Source: CAWBRT01 sp963791145
GTDB taxonomy: Bacteria > Acidobacteriota > Terriglobia > Terriglobales > Acidobacteriaceae
Assembly (NCBI GenBank): GCA_963791145.1
Contig: CAWBRT010000007.1
Coordinates: forward strand, 124,001 to 188,000
DNA length: 64,000 nt
Direction of reading: 5' to 3'
The notes under the pieces were generated by a model. It did no database searches and was not told the DNA's origin. It was given only the letters and a program-made list of their open reading frames with translations. Numbering within the stretch: the first letter of the stretch is position 1; the number at the start of each line of letters is the position of its first letter. This document shows positions 51,780 to 61,900 of this stretch, one piece after another. The translations under genes and the position numbers were made by a program.

Positions 51780-52754
51780 ATGGAACGTCGCGAAGCAATG
51801 CTGAAGCTGTTACGGCTGGCCGGCCTGAGCGCGGGAAGCGCCGCGCTCGGTGTGTGGCTGGATCAACGAAGCTCGCGTCCCCGGCAGGTGCTGGCCGCCA
51901 ACGGCAAACGCAGCCACACCGTTGCGCCCGATGCGGCGTTGCCGCAGATGGTGATCGCCCACGACGGCGACGATCCCGCGCTGCTCGTTCGCCGCGCCAT
52001 AGAAGAGTTGGGAGGAATGCGTCGCTTCATATCGCGCGCCGACGTGGTCGTGGTGAAACCCAACATCGGGTGGGACCGCACTCCGGAGCAGGCCGCCAAC
52101 ACCAATCCGGCGATTGTGGTCGAGCTGGTTCGCCAGTGCCAGGATGCGGGGGCGAAGCGAGTCATCGTTACCGACGTAAGCTGCAACGAGGCGCGGCGCT
52201 GCTTTCAACGCTCCGGCATTGCGGAGGCGGCCCGGCGCGCCGGCGCCGAAGTCATTCTGCCCGAGCCCGCCCGCTTCAAGGAAGTGGACCTGGGAGGCGA
52301 GATACTGCAGAGCTGGCCGGTGCTGGAGCCTTTCCTGAATGCCGACAAGATCATCAATGTTCCCATCGCCAAGCATCACAGCCTCAGCGGCGCCACCCTC
52401 GGCATGAAGAACTGGTACGGCATTCTCGGCGGCCCGCGCTATCAACTGCACCAGCACATCAACGAAAGCCTGGTTGACCTGGCCGATTTCATCCGCCCGA
52501 CTCTTACCGTCATGGACTGCTATCGCGTGCTGATGCGCAACGGTCCAACCGGCGGCGACCTGGAAGACGTGGCAATGAAGAAGACAGTGCTCGCCGGAAC
52601 CGATCCGGTGGCGCTCGACGCCTATGCCGCCAAGGCTTACTGGAATCTGGATTCGAGGTCGCTGTCGTATCTGAAGATGGCGGCTGCGCGCGGCCTGGGA
52701 ACGCTGGAGTTCGACAAGATTCGCACGCGGACGGTGAAGCTGTCGTCGGGGTGA
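51780..52754 (+). CDS. DUF362 protein, second copy
   Basis: 324 residues from ATG 51780. The same DUF362 architecture as the preceding gene but well diverged: ADVVVVKPNIGWDRTPEQAANTNPAIV, KRVIVTDVSCNEARRC, ADKIINVPIAKHHSLSGATLGMKNWYGILGG, then GTDPVALDAYAAKAYW. The N-terminus is hydrophobic with a weaker signal. Two DUF362 proteins in tandem after a polyferredoxin suggest a paired complex. Codon use matches neighbours. Confidence 0.8.
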   Translation: MERREAMLKLLRLAGLSAGSAALGVWLDQRSSRPRQVLAANGKRSHTVAPDAALPQMVIAHDGDDPALLVRRAIEELGGMRRFISRADVVVVKPNIGWDRTPEQAANTNPAIVVELVRQCQDAGAKRVIVTDVSCNEARRCFQRSGIAEAARRAGAEVILPEPARFKEVDLGGEILQSWPVLEPFLNADKIINVPIAKHHSLSGATLGMKNWYGILGGPRYQLHQHINESLVDLADFIRPTLTVMDCYRVLMRNGPTGGDLEDVAMKKTVLAGTDPVALDAYAAKAYWNLDSRSLSYLKMAAARGLGTLEFDKIRTRTVKLSSG

Positions 52755-53223
52755 GCCCGCAGGCATCAGGGTGCCCGGCGAATACCTTGTTCGCATTCGC
52801 TGAGGTCTAAGAAAATATCCAAAGACTTTACGGTGGACGAGTTATCGTGGAAGCCCACGGCTTCAGCCGTGGGGTCAAGGCGTCAAATTCAAAGCGGCTT
52901 TAGCCGCCGTGCTGAAAGAAGTTCCTTCAGTTCTTGGACAGATTCTAAGAAATCCTGAACAAGCGAAGGACCCCATCAAGGTTATCGGGAATGCGGCTGA
53001 GAAAATCGCTTTGCCCGAGGATGGTACCTGGGGTATGTTGAAGAGCAAGTGACCCACCTCATCCTCTGTATATAAGTCCCCTGTGCGAGCGGACTCGAAG
53101 TGGGTTTGAATGTTGACCCATCAGGCGCAAAGCCGTGTCTGTTGGGACCTCCAAGCGCGCTCTGTTCGAGGTTGCTGTCGCCCCGGGCAAGGTGTGTGAG
53201 CGAATCTGACGCGCACGGGCTTT
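52755..53223. other. intergenic region with a palindromic repeat
   Basis: At 52845-52914 lies the repeat also seen at 18082-18150 (TATCGTGGAAGCCCACG, then AAAGCGGCTTTAGCCGC). Apart from a possible 47-codon frame at 52909-53052 nothing coding is visible. Confidence 0.5.
52909..53052 (+). CDS. possible small protein or gene remnant
   Basis: 47 codons from GTG 52909, ending at TGA 53052. The sequence (VLGQILRNPEQAKDPIKVIG, then EKIALPEDGTWGMLK) is amphipathic and protein-like, with lower GC than its surroundings. The start lies in a palindromic repeat and has no good ribosome site, so it may be the end of a broken gene. Confidence 0.25.
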   Translation: MLKEVPSVLGQILRNPEQAKDPIKVIGNAAEKIALPEDGTWGMLKSK

Positions 53224-54501
53224 GTGATGCACTGCGGCACTCAAGAATTTGCGGGAGTTGCGCCGGGCGGCGCCGAGCGGAACGGTTCTCCGGAGCTCTG
53301 TTCGCCGCGCATGCTGCCGCTGGCTTTTGCCGGCGCCTGCGCCTTCATGAACCTGTTCGCCACCCAGCCGATCCTGCCCCTGCTGACCGATGTTTTCCAT
53401 GCTGACATGCTCGGGGTAAGCCTGACGGTGACCGCGCCCGCGGTTGCCATCGCTCTGGCCGCGCCGTTGCTGGGACGCTGGTCGGACCGCTGGGGCAGAA
53501 AGCGCACCATCATCTGGACCGCCCTGCTGCTTTCGACATTCACGCTGCTTTCGGCCAGCTCCAGGACCCTCTGGCAGTTGATCGGCTGGCGCTTTCTGCA
53601 AGGCGTCTTCACGCCGGGCGTCTTTTCCGTCACCGTTGCTTACGTCAATGAAGAGTGGCCGGCCAGCCGCGTCGGGCATGCCATGGCCGTCTTTGGAACG
53701 GGCGGAGTCGTCGGCAGCTGCTTCGGCCGCACCATGTCTGGAGTCATCGCCAGTCATTGGAGCTGGCGCTCGGGCATGCTGGTGCTGGGAATCGTGAATT
53801 TGCTCTGGGCCTTGCTGCTGGCCAGGCTGCTGCCCGGGGAGCGGAAGTTCGTCGCCGCCTCGCACTCCGCCTCGCTGTTTTCTCTGATGCGCGATCACCT
53901 GCGGAACCGGCGACTGCTGGCGACCTACGTGGTTGGCTTCTGCATCATGTTCAGCATGCTGGCGCTGTTCACCTACGTGAACTTCCATCTGGCGGCTCCG
54001 CCTTACTTCCTCGATTCGGCGGCCCTCGGCTTTATCTTCCTGGTCTATCTGGTAGGCGGCGTTCTCACGCCGGTCCTGGGACGCTGGATCGACAAGATCG
54101 GGCTGCGAAACGCCGAGTTGGCCTCTTGCGCCATCGGCATAGCGGGCGTGCTGCTGACCCTCGGGCGCCCTCTGTCCGTAATTGTGGCGGGGCTGGCCGT
54201 GTTCAGCTCAGCGGCGTTTATTATGCAGGCCTCGGCCAACAGCCATGTGGGGCGCGTGGTGGAACACAGCCAGGCCCTGGCTTCCGGGATGTACGCCAGC
54301 TCTTACTACGTGGGCGGCTGCATGGGATCAGTTGTGCCGGCGTACTTGTGGGACTTCGGCGGGTGGCCCGCCTGCGTCTGGCTGATTGCGGGAGTGCAGA
54401 TGCTCAGCGCGAGTACCGCTTTTACTTTCTGGATTCGCCGCCGGCCGCCGCGATCCTCCGCGGAAGAGAGAGGCGAAGACATAGGACCGCTCGGCGTTTG
54501 A
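53224..54501 (+). CDS. MFS transporter, YnfM-like
   Basis: 425 residues; the functional start may be GTG 53224, ATG 53227 or the Met before LPLAFAGACAF (53311). Twelve predicted helices with the MFS loop signature GRWSDRWGRKRTIIW (about 92-106) and GWRFLQGVFTPGVFSVTVAYVNEEW in helices 4-5, typical of YnfM/AraJ-like drug- or metabolite-efflux proteins of the inner membrane. A possible single gene. The substrate cannot be predicted. Confidence 0.82.
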   Translation: MMHCGTQEFAGVAPGGAERNGSPELCSPRMLPLAFAGACAFMNLFATQPILPLLTDVFHADMLGVSLTVTAPAVAIALAAPLLGRWSDRWGRKRTIIWTALLLSTFTLLSASSRTLWQLIGWRFLQGVFTPGVFSVTVAYVNEEWPASRVGHAMAVFGTGGVVGSCFGRTMSGVIASHWSWRSGMLVLGIVNLLWALLLARLLPGERKFVAASHSASLFSLMRDHLRNRRLLATYVVGFCIMFSMLALFTYVNFHLAAPPYFLDSAALGFIFLVYLVGGVLTPVLGRWIDKIGLRNAELASCAIGIAGVLLTLGRPLSVIVAGLAVFSSAAFIMQASANSHVGRVVEHSQALASGMYASSYYVGGCMGSVVPAYLWDFGGWPACVWLIAGVQMLSASTAFTFWIRRRPPRSSAEERGEDIGPLGV

Positions 54502-54573
54502 CCCCTCCGCAGGCGGCAGTGCCACGCGCCCATGCCTGCGCATTTCGAAGAAGGCAGAGCAGTGCGCTTTAGC

Positions 54574-54665
54574 CCGGATTCGCGGAAGGTATACCCCATG
54601 CAATAGCCGGGCGATCACCCCGGCGGTGATAGCGAAGGGTAAGCCTACTTTGAATCCGCTCTAAG
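54574..54665. repeat. 93-bp repeat, second copy
   Basis: Matches 41422-41514 (CCGGATTCGCGGAAGGTAT start, GAATCCGCTCTAAG end). The central hairpin is GCCGGGCGATCACCCCGGC, with one loop-side change. It sits between the convergent MFS and response-regulator genes. Confidence 0.65.
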
Positions 54666-54690
54666 CGGCGCAACTTCTTCCCGCCGGGCT

Positions 54691-55425
54691 TCAGGCCACC
54701 AATTGTTCCGCTTGTGTCGGCGCGCCCGCAAGCGGCGCTCCGAGCTCCTCGGCCGATTGCATGGCAAACAGCACCAGCTCGACGCGGCTCGATACTTCGA
54801 CCTTGTCGAAGATCTTGAACAGGTAATTCTTCACCGTGTGCTCGCTGAGCGACAGCTCACGCGCGATTTCCTTGTTCGTCAGCCCTTCCGCCAGCAGGCT
54901 TACCACCTGCTTCTCCCGCTTGCTGAGAAGCTGAAACCCGCTCCTGTCCATCAGCCGTGCCGGAGAGCATTGCGTCAGCGCTTCCAGCAGATGCTCGAGC
55001 TCGCTGTTGCGAATCCATATCTGCCCGGCGCAGACCCGGTCGATGCACTTGCACAGCATCTTGAAATCCGACTGCGAGGGGAAAAACACGCCTCTGGCGC
55101 CGGCGCGGAAGGCGTCGATGATCGCCTGTCTCGCGGGCGAGTCCAGCAGCATGATCGAACGCGCCCCTGGGGCCTGTATCTTCAACTGCCGGATGGAATC
55201 GAATCCGCCGCGGGAGGTGTCCCTGGAGTCTCCGTGGATCAGGACAATGTCCGGGTTACAGGTCTTCGCGGCTTCGGCAAGCTCCGCGCCCGGAGCACAG
55301 ACGGTGATATGGAACCGCGCCTGTCTCTTGAGGGCGCGCAGCAGAAGCTCGCTCGCCATGCTTTCCGCGTGCAGGAGCAGAATGCTGATCTCTGGTTTGG
55401 TTACCGGCGAATCGATATTGGTCAT
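54691..55425 (-). CDS. NarL/LuxR-type regulator with pseudo-receiver domain
   Basis: 244 residues from ATG 55425. A receiver-like domain (about 12-130) is followed by a LuxR-type HTH (about 170-235) with LSKREKQVVSLLAEGLTNKEIARELSLSEHTVKNYLFKIFDKV, a complete DNA-binding signature. At the phosphorylation position the usual VLLDxxMP reads IVLIHGDSRD: the Asp is replaced, with a displaced Asp two residues on, and the start lacks a clear acidic pair (ISILLLHAES). It is probably not regulated by ordinary phosphorylation and may use a small ligand or be constitutive. Confidence 0.82.
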   Translation of the reverse strand: MTNIDSPVTKPEISILLLHAESMASELLLRALKRQARFHITVCAPGAELAEAAKTCNPDIVLIHGDSRDTSRGGFDSIRQLKIQAPGARSIMLLDSPARQAIIDAFRAGARGVFFPSQSDFKMLCKCIDRVCAGQIWIRNSELEHLLEALTQCSPARLMDRSGFQLLSKREKQVVSLLAEGLTNKEIARELSLSEHTVKNYLFKIFDKVEVSSRVELVLFAMQSAEELGAPLAGAPTQAEQLVA

Positions 55426-55596
55426 TTTTAGGGCCCGTTCACTACCGTAGCTGCTCTGATTACGATGCACTGGATTTCAGAGCAGTTGGCGTACAAACAA
55501 TTGATATTTATGAAGAGTTTGTCATCTTGCCGGGGCGGGACAGAAATCCGCTCCGGGAGCCGGTTTCCGCCCGCCGGCCGGCAAGATGGGCCGCAT

Positions 55597-55722
55597 CGGG
55601 CTCCCCGGCGGACGCCGCATTTGCGTCTGCTGGGGTGCAAATCGGGGTCCCCGGCGGACGCCGCATTTGCGTCTGCTGGGGTGCAAATCGGGGTTCCCGG
55701 CGGACGCCGCTTTCGCGTCTGA
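55597..55722. repeat. 46-bp tandem repeat, 2.7 units
   Basis: Units start at 55597, 55643 and 55689 (CGGGCTCCCC, CGGGGTCCCC, CGGGGTTCCC) and continue GGCGGACGCCGCATTTGCGT, CTGCTGGGGTGCAAAT; the third is cut off. Each unit folds as a hairpin (CCCCGGCGGACGC with GCGTCTGCTGGGG). Single relatives occur at 12031-12070 and 18424-18462. It lies just downstream of glgP. Confidence 0.75.
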
Positions 55723-55729
55723 GGATGAT

Positions 55730-58310
55730 CTAGGGGGTGCGTACTTCCGAGGCCGCGGGGGCCTCCGGCGTCTGCGGAACCGCTCCTCGATCGACCTCCG
55801 GAGCCTCGTCTTCACCGGTGTAGAGATGCGGCAAGGGGAACGAGACCAGCTCGGGCGGAAAGCTCTCGAGGTTCCAGATCTCGCGGGCGTACTCGTGTAT
55901 GGTGCGGTCGCTGGAGAACTTCGGGGAGCGCGCCGTGTTCAGAATCGCCTTGCGGGTCCATACCGCCGGCGCCTGGAAGTCCTCGGTAACGCGCTCGTTG
56001 ATCTCGATATAGGCGGGCAGGTCCGCCAGGTGGAAGAAGCGGTCGCCGCGATTGACCAGCTCGTCGAAGATCCAGCGGAACAGGCCGGGCTCCTGGGGCG
56101 AGAAGCGGTCGTTGAGGAAGCAATCCAGCACGCGGCGGATGCGCGGGTTGCCCTCGTAGATTTCGCGCGGGCGGTAGAGCCCCTGCTGCTGCATCATGCG
56201 GATCTCTTCCGCGCGCAGCCCGAAGATGTAGATGTTCTCCTCGCCCACTTCCTCCAGGATTTCGACGTTGGCGCCATCGTAGGTGGCCACGGTCAGCGCG
56301 CCGTTCATCATGAGCTTCATGTTGCCGGTGCCGGAGGCTTCCATGCCCGCCGTGGAAATCTGCTCGCTCAGGTCGGCGGCGGGAATGATGGCCTCGGCCA
56401 GCGAAACCCGGTAGTCGGGCAGGAAGGCGACCTTGAGGCGGTCCTTGACTCTCGGGTCGTGGTTCACCACGTCGGCCACGCTGTGGATCAGCTTGATGAT
56501 CTGTTTGGCGGCCCAGTAGCCGGGCGCCGCCTTGCCGGCAAAGATCACGGTGCGCGGCGACCGGCGGCTCGCGTCCATCCTCGACGATGCCCAGATACTC
56601 GTCGATCACCCGCAGCACGTTCAGCAACTGGCGTTTGTATTCGTGGATGCGCTTGATCTGCACGTCGAACATCGAAACCGGATCGACCAGCACGCCGACT
56701 TCCTGCTGGATGACCTTGCCCAGCCGAACCTTGTTGCCGAACTTCACCTGGGCGAAGCGCTGCTGAAAGTCGGCGGAATCGGCGAAGCCTTCCAGCTTGC
56801 GCAGTTCCTCGAGATCGGTGATCCAGGCCTCGCCGATGGTTTCGCAGAGCAACCGCGCCAGCGAGGGATTGGCCTTCAGCAGCCAGCGCCGAGGCGCCAC
56901 GCCGTTGGTCTTGTTGCTGAATCTCTCCGGCCAAAGCTGGGCGAATTCCGGGACCAGCGTCGAGCGCAGCAGGTCGGTATGCAGGGCGGAGACGCCATTC
57001 ACGGCGTGGGAGCCGACGATGGCCAGGTGCGACATGCGCACCTGCTTCTCGAATCCCTCTTCGATGATGGACATCTTTCCCAGCTTCTCGCCATCAACCC
57101 AGGAAACGCCGGAGAGCCCGCGCAGGAAGCGATGATTGATGCTGAAGATGATCTGCGTATGCCGCGGCAGCACATGTTCCAGCAGCGGCAGGCTCCACTT
57201 CTCCAGGGCTTCCGGCAGCAGCGTGTGGTTGGTGTAGGCCAGAGCCTTGCGCGACAGCTCCCAGGCGTGATCCCACTCCAGCCCGTGATCGTCGATCAGG
57301 ATCCGCATCAGCTCGGCGACCGCCAGCGCCGGATGAGTGTCGTTCATCTGTATGGCGACCTTGTCGCTGAACTGATCGAAGTTGTCGTACTCGCCCAGGT
57401 AGCGGCGGACGATGTCCCGCACGGCGCAAGCCACCAGGAAATATTCCTGCACCAGCCGCAGCTCTTTGCCGGCAACCACGGAGTCGGAAGGATAGAGGAC
57501 GCGGGAGATGTTTTCGGACCCGATCTTCTGTTCGACGGCGCGGATGTAGTCGCCGCGGTTGAAGATCTCTATATCGAAATCTTCCGAAGCGCGGGCGGTG
57601 AACAGGCGCAGGAAGTTGACGGTTTCTCCGTTGTAGCCGGCCACCGGCATGTCGTTGGGAACGCCGAGAACGACCTTGTAGTCCGTCCATTCCTGACGAT
57701 AGTCGACTTCGGGATTGCGCAGCGCGTTCACCCGCCCATACAAGGGAATCAGGACGGCCTGCTCCGGACGCGGGATTTCAAAGGGCGTTCCGTTGGCCTT
57801 CCAGCGGTCGGGCTTCTCGCGCTGAAAGCCGTTTACGATCTCCTGCTTGAAGAGTCCGAACTCGTAGTCGATGCCGTAGCCGTAACCCGGCATTCCCATG
57901 GTGGCCATGGATTCCAGGAAGCAGGCGGCCAGCCGCCCCAGGCCGCCATTGCCCAGGCCGGCATCAGACTCGCTCTCCAGCACTTTGTCGAGGTCGCGGC
58001 CCAGACCCTCCAAGGCCTGGCGGGTAATGTTGGTCAGGCGAAGATTGCAAAGCGTATCGCCCAGCAGGCGGCCCATCAGGAATTCCATCGAAAGATAGTA
58101 GAGCCGCTTGGCGCCGGCGCGCCGGTAACGGGCTTCGGTCTGCAGCATGCGATTGACGAGCTGGTCGCGCACGGCCAGGGAAACCGGGACCACGAATTCG
58201 CTGGGCGTAAGCTCCTCTTCTCGGCGCACGAGTGTGTAGCGCACGTGGCGGGAGATTGCCTGCCGCAGGATGTCAACCGGTTTGACTTGGCTTTCTGGAC
58301 TGTTTCCCAT
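55730..58310 (-). pseudogene. glgP: glycogen/alpha-glucan phosphorylase, one frameshift
   Basis: PLP enzyme releasing glucose-1-phosphate from glycogen. From ATG 58310: GNGGLGRLAACFLESMATM, YGYGIDYEFGLFKQEIVNG, QMNDTHPALAVAELMR, SHAVNGVSALHTDLL, FSNKTNGVAPRRWL and SMFDVQIKRIHEYKRQLLN are in the first frame. Near 56565 the frame changes and TVIFAGKAAPGYWAAKQIIKLI continues with the PLP lysine region, STAGMEASGTGNMKLMMNGALT, to TAG/TGA at 55730. Joined length ~860 residues; the ~25-residue Pro/Glu-rich end is extra. The shift is a single base, probably an error. Confidence 0.9.
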
Positions 58311-58974
58311 ACCTGCTTAGTTCGTCCGCGAGGCCCCTTTCACTCCTGCCAAACAACCACGCTGCCTTCCGCAACGGCCGCGCAACCCGTTGAGCGAACT
58401 GCGCTCTACTAAAGAATTCTAAACGAACTTACACCGCGTACTCCGTATCTTCGGTCAAGCTTTCCCGCTAAGGGCACTGCCGGAATCACCCTAGTTAGCG
58501 TTCGGATGCCCTGGGAGTTGGGCTTCCGGACCGGCTCTCCGGCCAAGTCCTTTCGCCGGCTTATACATGTTTGATTCCGAGCCGAGCACCTGCGGAGCGA
58601 GAACTTTTTCGATTTGTCCGGCAAAAATCAATGCCTCTCGGCAAAAACACCTGATAGTCGGGCTTTGAGGCGATCAAGCCGACCGCAAGGCCTGTCCTTG
58701 CGCGCCCTGTCCCGAGTTGGGAAAACCGCGTATTTCGTGGCTAGGGATAGCGTTGCGGGACAGGCAACGCCATGCTCTAATGAAACGCCTCAGCTCTGAA
58801 TAACCGGGGTCCAAGCCTTGTGAACACGACTCTGTCGGCCACGACGGCGTCGCGATCCGCACTGGGCGGCGACTTACCGGAAACCCTTCTTAGCATCCCA
58901 GCAAGCACAGGCGCTGGCTGGGGACCCCTGGGCGGCAGCGGCCGAATCGGCAGTCACGATCAGGAGGGCATTCC
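58311..58974. other. 664-bp intergenic region, divergent glgP/TonB receptor
   Basis: No gene. The leader of the receptor contains a hairpin of nine base pairs (GCCCTGTCCC near 58705 with GGGACAGGC near 58756) enclosing a ~50-nt loop, and GGCTCTCCGGCC-type small hairpins near 58530-58560. The pattern does not match a riboswitch I know. Promoters for both genes must lie here. Confidence 0.45.
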
Positions 58975-61900
58975 ATGCGCCCAGCCGGCGGATGCAGGGC
59001 GGTGTTGGCTCTAATCCCAGCCGTCTTTGCTGTCTCGTCGATGTTAGCCTTACCTCCGCCTGCCGTGCCTGGCGCAATCGGCGGGACTGTGACCGACCAG
59101 TCCAACGCGGTGGTCTCCGGCGCCACGGTGACGATTCTGAACCCGGCAACCGGCGCGAAAGAGACCGGCGCCACAGACGGCTTCGGCGAATTCCGCATTG
59201 TTGTCATGCCGCCCGGACCGTACGAAATCACGGTTGAGGCGCCTTCGTTTGCCGCCGGCAGAGTCAGCGGCGTGCTGGTGGAAGCCGGCCGCGTAAACCG
59301 GCTGCAAATTGGCCTGAAACCGGAGAGCATCGCCGAGACGGTGCAGAAGGCCGCCGAGCCGCCTGTGGTCAACGGCGCGCAAACGGAACCCGTCGCCAAG
59401 ACCGGCCAGGAAGCCATCAGCAATCCGCCGATCGACAGCCAGGGCCGGACAGGTTTTACCCTGCCGGGTCCGGAAGAGACTCGGGAGGACTACTTCGATC
59501 CGACCGGCCTCCGTCGCGGCTTCAGCGGCTTACTCAATAACCGCAGCGTCGACGGCGGATCTACCAGCCAGGCTTTCTTCTCCGGGGAGCGGAGACGCAT
59601 GCGCGCCGCCTACGAGGTAGACCCGGCGGCAGTCCAGGAAATGCAAGTCATCAGCTCAAATTTTTCCTCTGAATACGGACGCGCCGGCGGCGTCATCAAC
59701 ACCGTCACCAAGAGCGGCTCGAACAAGCTGCATGGAGAGCTCTTCTACTTCCTTCGCGACAACGCCTTGGGGGCGACCAACCCGCTCAGCAAAAACTACG
59801 TCGCCAGCCCCGCGGGCGACGGCAGTTACGTTCCTGCCTCGTACAAGCCCGAAGACCGAAGGCAGCAGTTCGGCGGCGCTTGGGGCGGGGCCATCGTTCG
59901 CGACAAGTTGTTCTACTTCTTCGACTATGCCGGCCAGCGCCGGACCTTTACTGGCGTCGGTCTTCCCAACACACCCGATTTCCTGGCGCCGCCGAGCACT
60001 ACGGAGCTGGGTACCCTGGCCGCCAATCTCGGCGTCAGTCCCACCCTCGCGCCAACTTACTTCCGGCAGGGCCTCGCCTTTCTCAAGGCGGAAACTGGTC
60101 CGGTTCCTCGCCGAGCCGATCAGGACACTTTTTTCCCCAAGCTGGACTGGATCATCAACAACCAGAACACCTTCACCGCCAGCTACAACCGCCTGCGCTG
60201 GACCGCGCCCGGCGGGCTGCCGACGCAGGCCACCGATGCGTACGGGATTTCCAGCTTCGGCAACGATTATGTACGAACCGACATGGTGATGGGCCGCTGG
60301 ACTTCGCGGCCGACCAGCCATCTCAGCAACGAATTCCGCTACCAATGGGCGCGCGACTTCGAGTTCGCCACCAGCCAGACGCCTTCGGCAGCGGAACAGA
60401 ATCCCTGCGCGGCCATGGGAATCAGCAGCGCGAACTGCCAATCGCTGGTGACCTCGTTCTCGACTCCCGGGCAAGCGCGCGCTCCCCAGTTCTATGTCAC
60501 CAGCGGCGGCTTTGCCATGGGACGCCCGGACATCCTGGAACGCGCCGCTTACCCCAATGAGACTCGCCACCAGCTCAGCAACATCACCAGCTGGGTGCGC
60601 GGGCATCACCGGCTGAAGTTCGGCGTCGACGTGATTCGCAATAACGACGTCTTGAACAACCTGTATCAAGGCGGCGGCTCGTACAGCTACGGCGACCGCG
60701 TCGCTTTCATCTCCGACCTGCTGGCTACCGTCTACGGTATCAATGGCGCGCCGGTTCAGAGTGCGGCTCAGAACAAGTACAGCACGTATTCTCAGGCTTT
60801 CGGCGCTTCCGCCATCGCGTACCACACCTGGGACTTCGCGGGATTCATCCAGGATGACTGGAAGCTCACGCGCCGTCTGACCCTGAACTTCGGCTTGCGC
60901 TACGACTTCGAGAAGCTGCCCGCGCCTCAGTTCGTCAATCCGGCGGTCTGGCAAACGGGGCACGTGCCCTCGGACAAGAACAATTTCGGTCCCCGCCTGG
61001 GTTTTGCCTGGGATGTTTTCGGCGACGGCAAGACGGCCCTGCGCGGCGGCTACGGCCTCTTCTATGGGCGCATCAATAATGGCTTACTGGGCAGCGCCAT
61101 GCTCCAGTCGGGCGGGCCTGGCAGCCAAGTGACTTACACGCTTTCTCCCAGAGCGACCTTGGGCACCTCGGCGTGCGCGCCGGTGTTTCCCGCCGTGCTC
61201 AGCGCCGCTCCCGCCAATCCGGCCTGCGGCAATCCGGACATCGCCTTTCTCGCCCCGAACCTGCAGAATCCCCAAATTCACCAGTTCGGCTTGACGCTGG
61301 AGCGCGAGATCGCCCGCCACACGATGGTTTCAATCGGCTACCTCGGAACGCTCGGCCGTCAATTGCCGACCTTCATCGACACCAACCTCGATCCCGCATC
61401 CGTCAAGAACGTGACCTACACCTTCAGCAACGGAACCCCGTTGCCGAATACCACGTCGCTGACGGTTCCGGTGTACACGGCGCGGTTGAACAACGCCTTC
61501 GGCCAGATGGTGGCCGTCACCAGCAGCGTCAACTCGTCGTACAACGCCATGGTCTTGCGCTTGAACCGGCGTATGACGAACGGGCTGCAGGTGCTGATGA
61601 GCTACACCTGGTCGCACGCCCTGGACAGCGGCCAGAACCAGCAGACGCTGGCTTCCACCACCTCCAGGGTCTACGATCCTTACTACCGCGCCTTGGACTA
61701 CGGAACGTCCGACTACGATATCCGGCAGCGCTTCGCCGCCAGCATCGTCTGGCAGCCGCGATACTTCCGCGACAGCGGCGGCCTTCGCAAGTCGCTGCTG
61801 AACGGCTGGACCGTGGCGCCGATCGTGCAGGTGAGCACCGGCAAGCCGTACTCGGAATACATCAGCGGCGACGTCTACAACTATGTGGCTGCGACCAGCG

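Noticed and set aside
56532..58412. A 626-codon plus-strand frame opposite glgP
   Set aside because: Antisense shadow of a conserved enzyme; its composition is typical of complementary-strand frames in GC-rich DNA.
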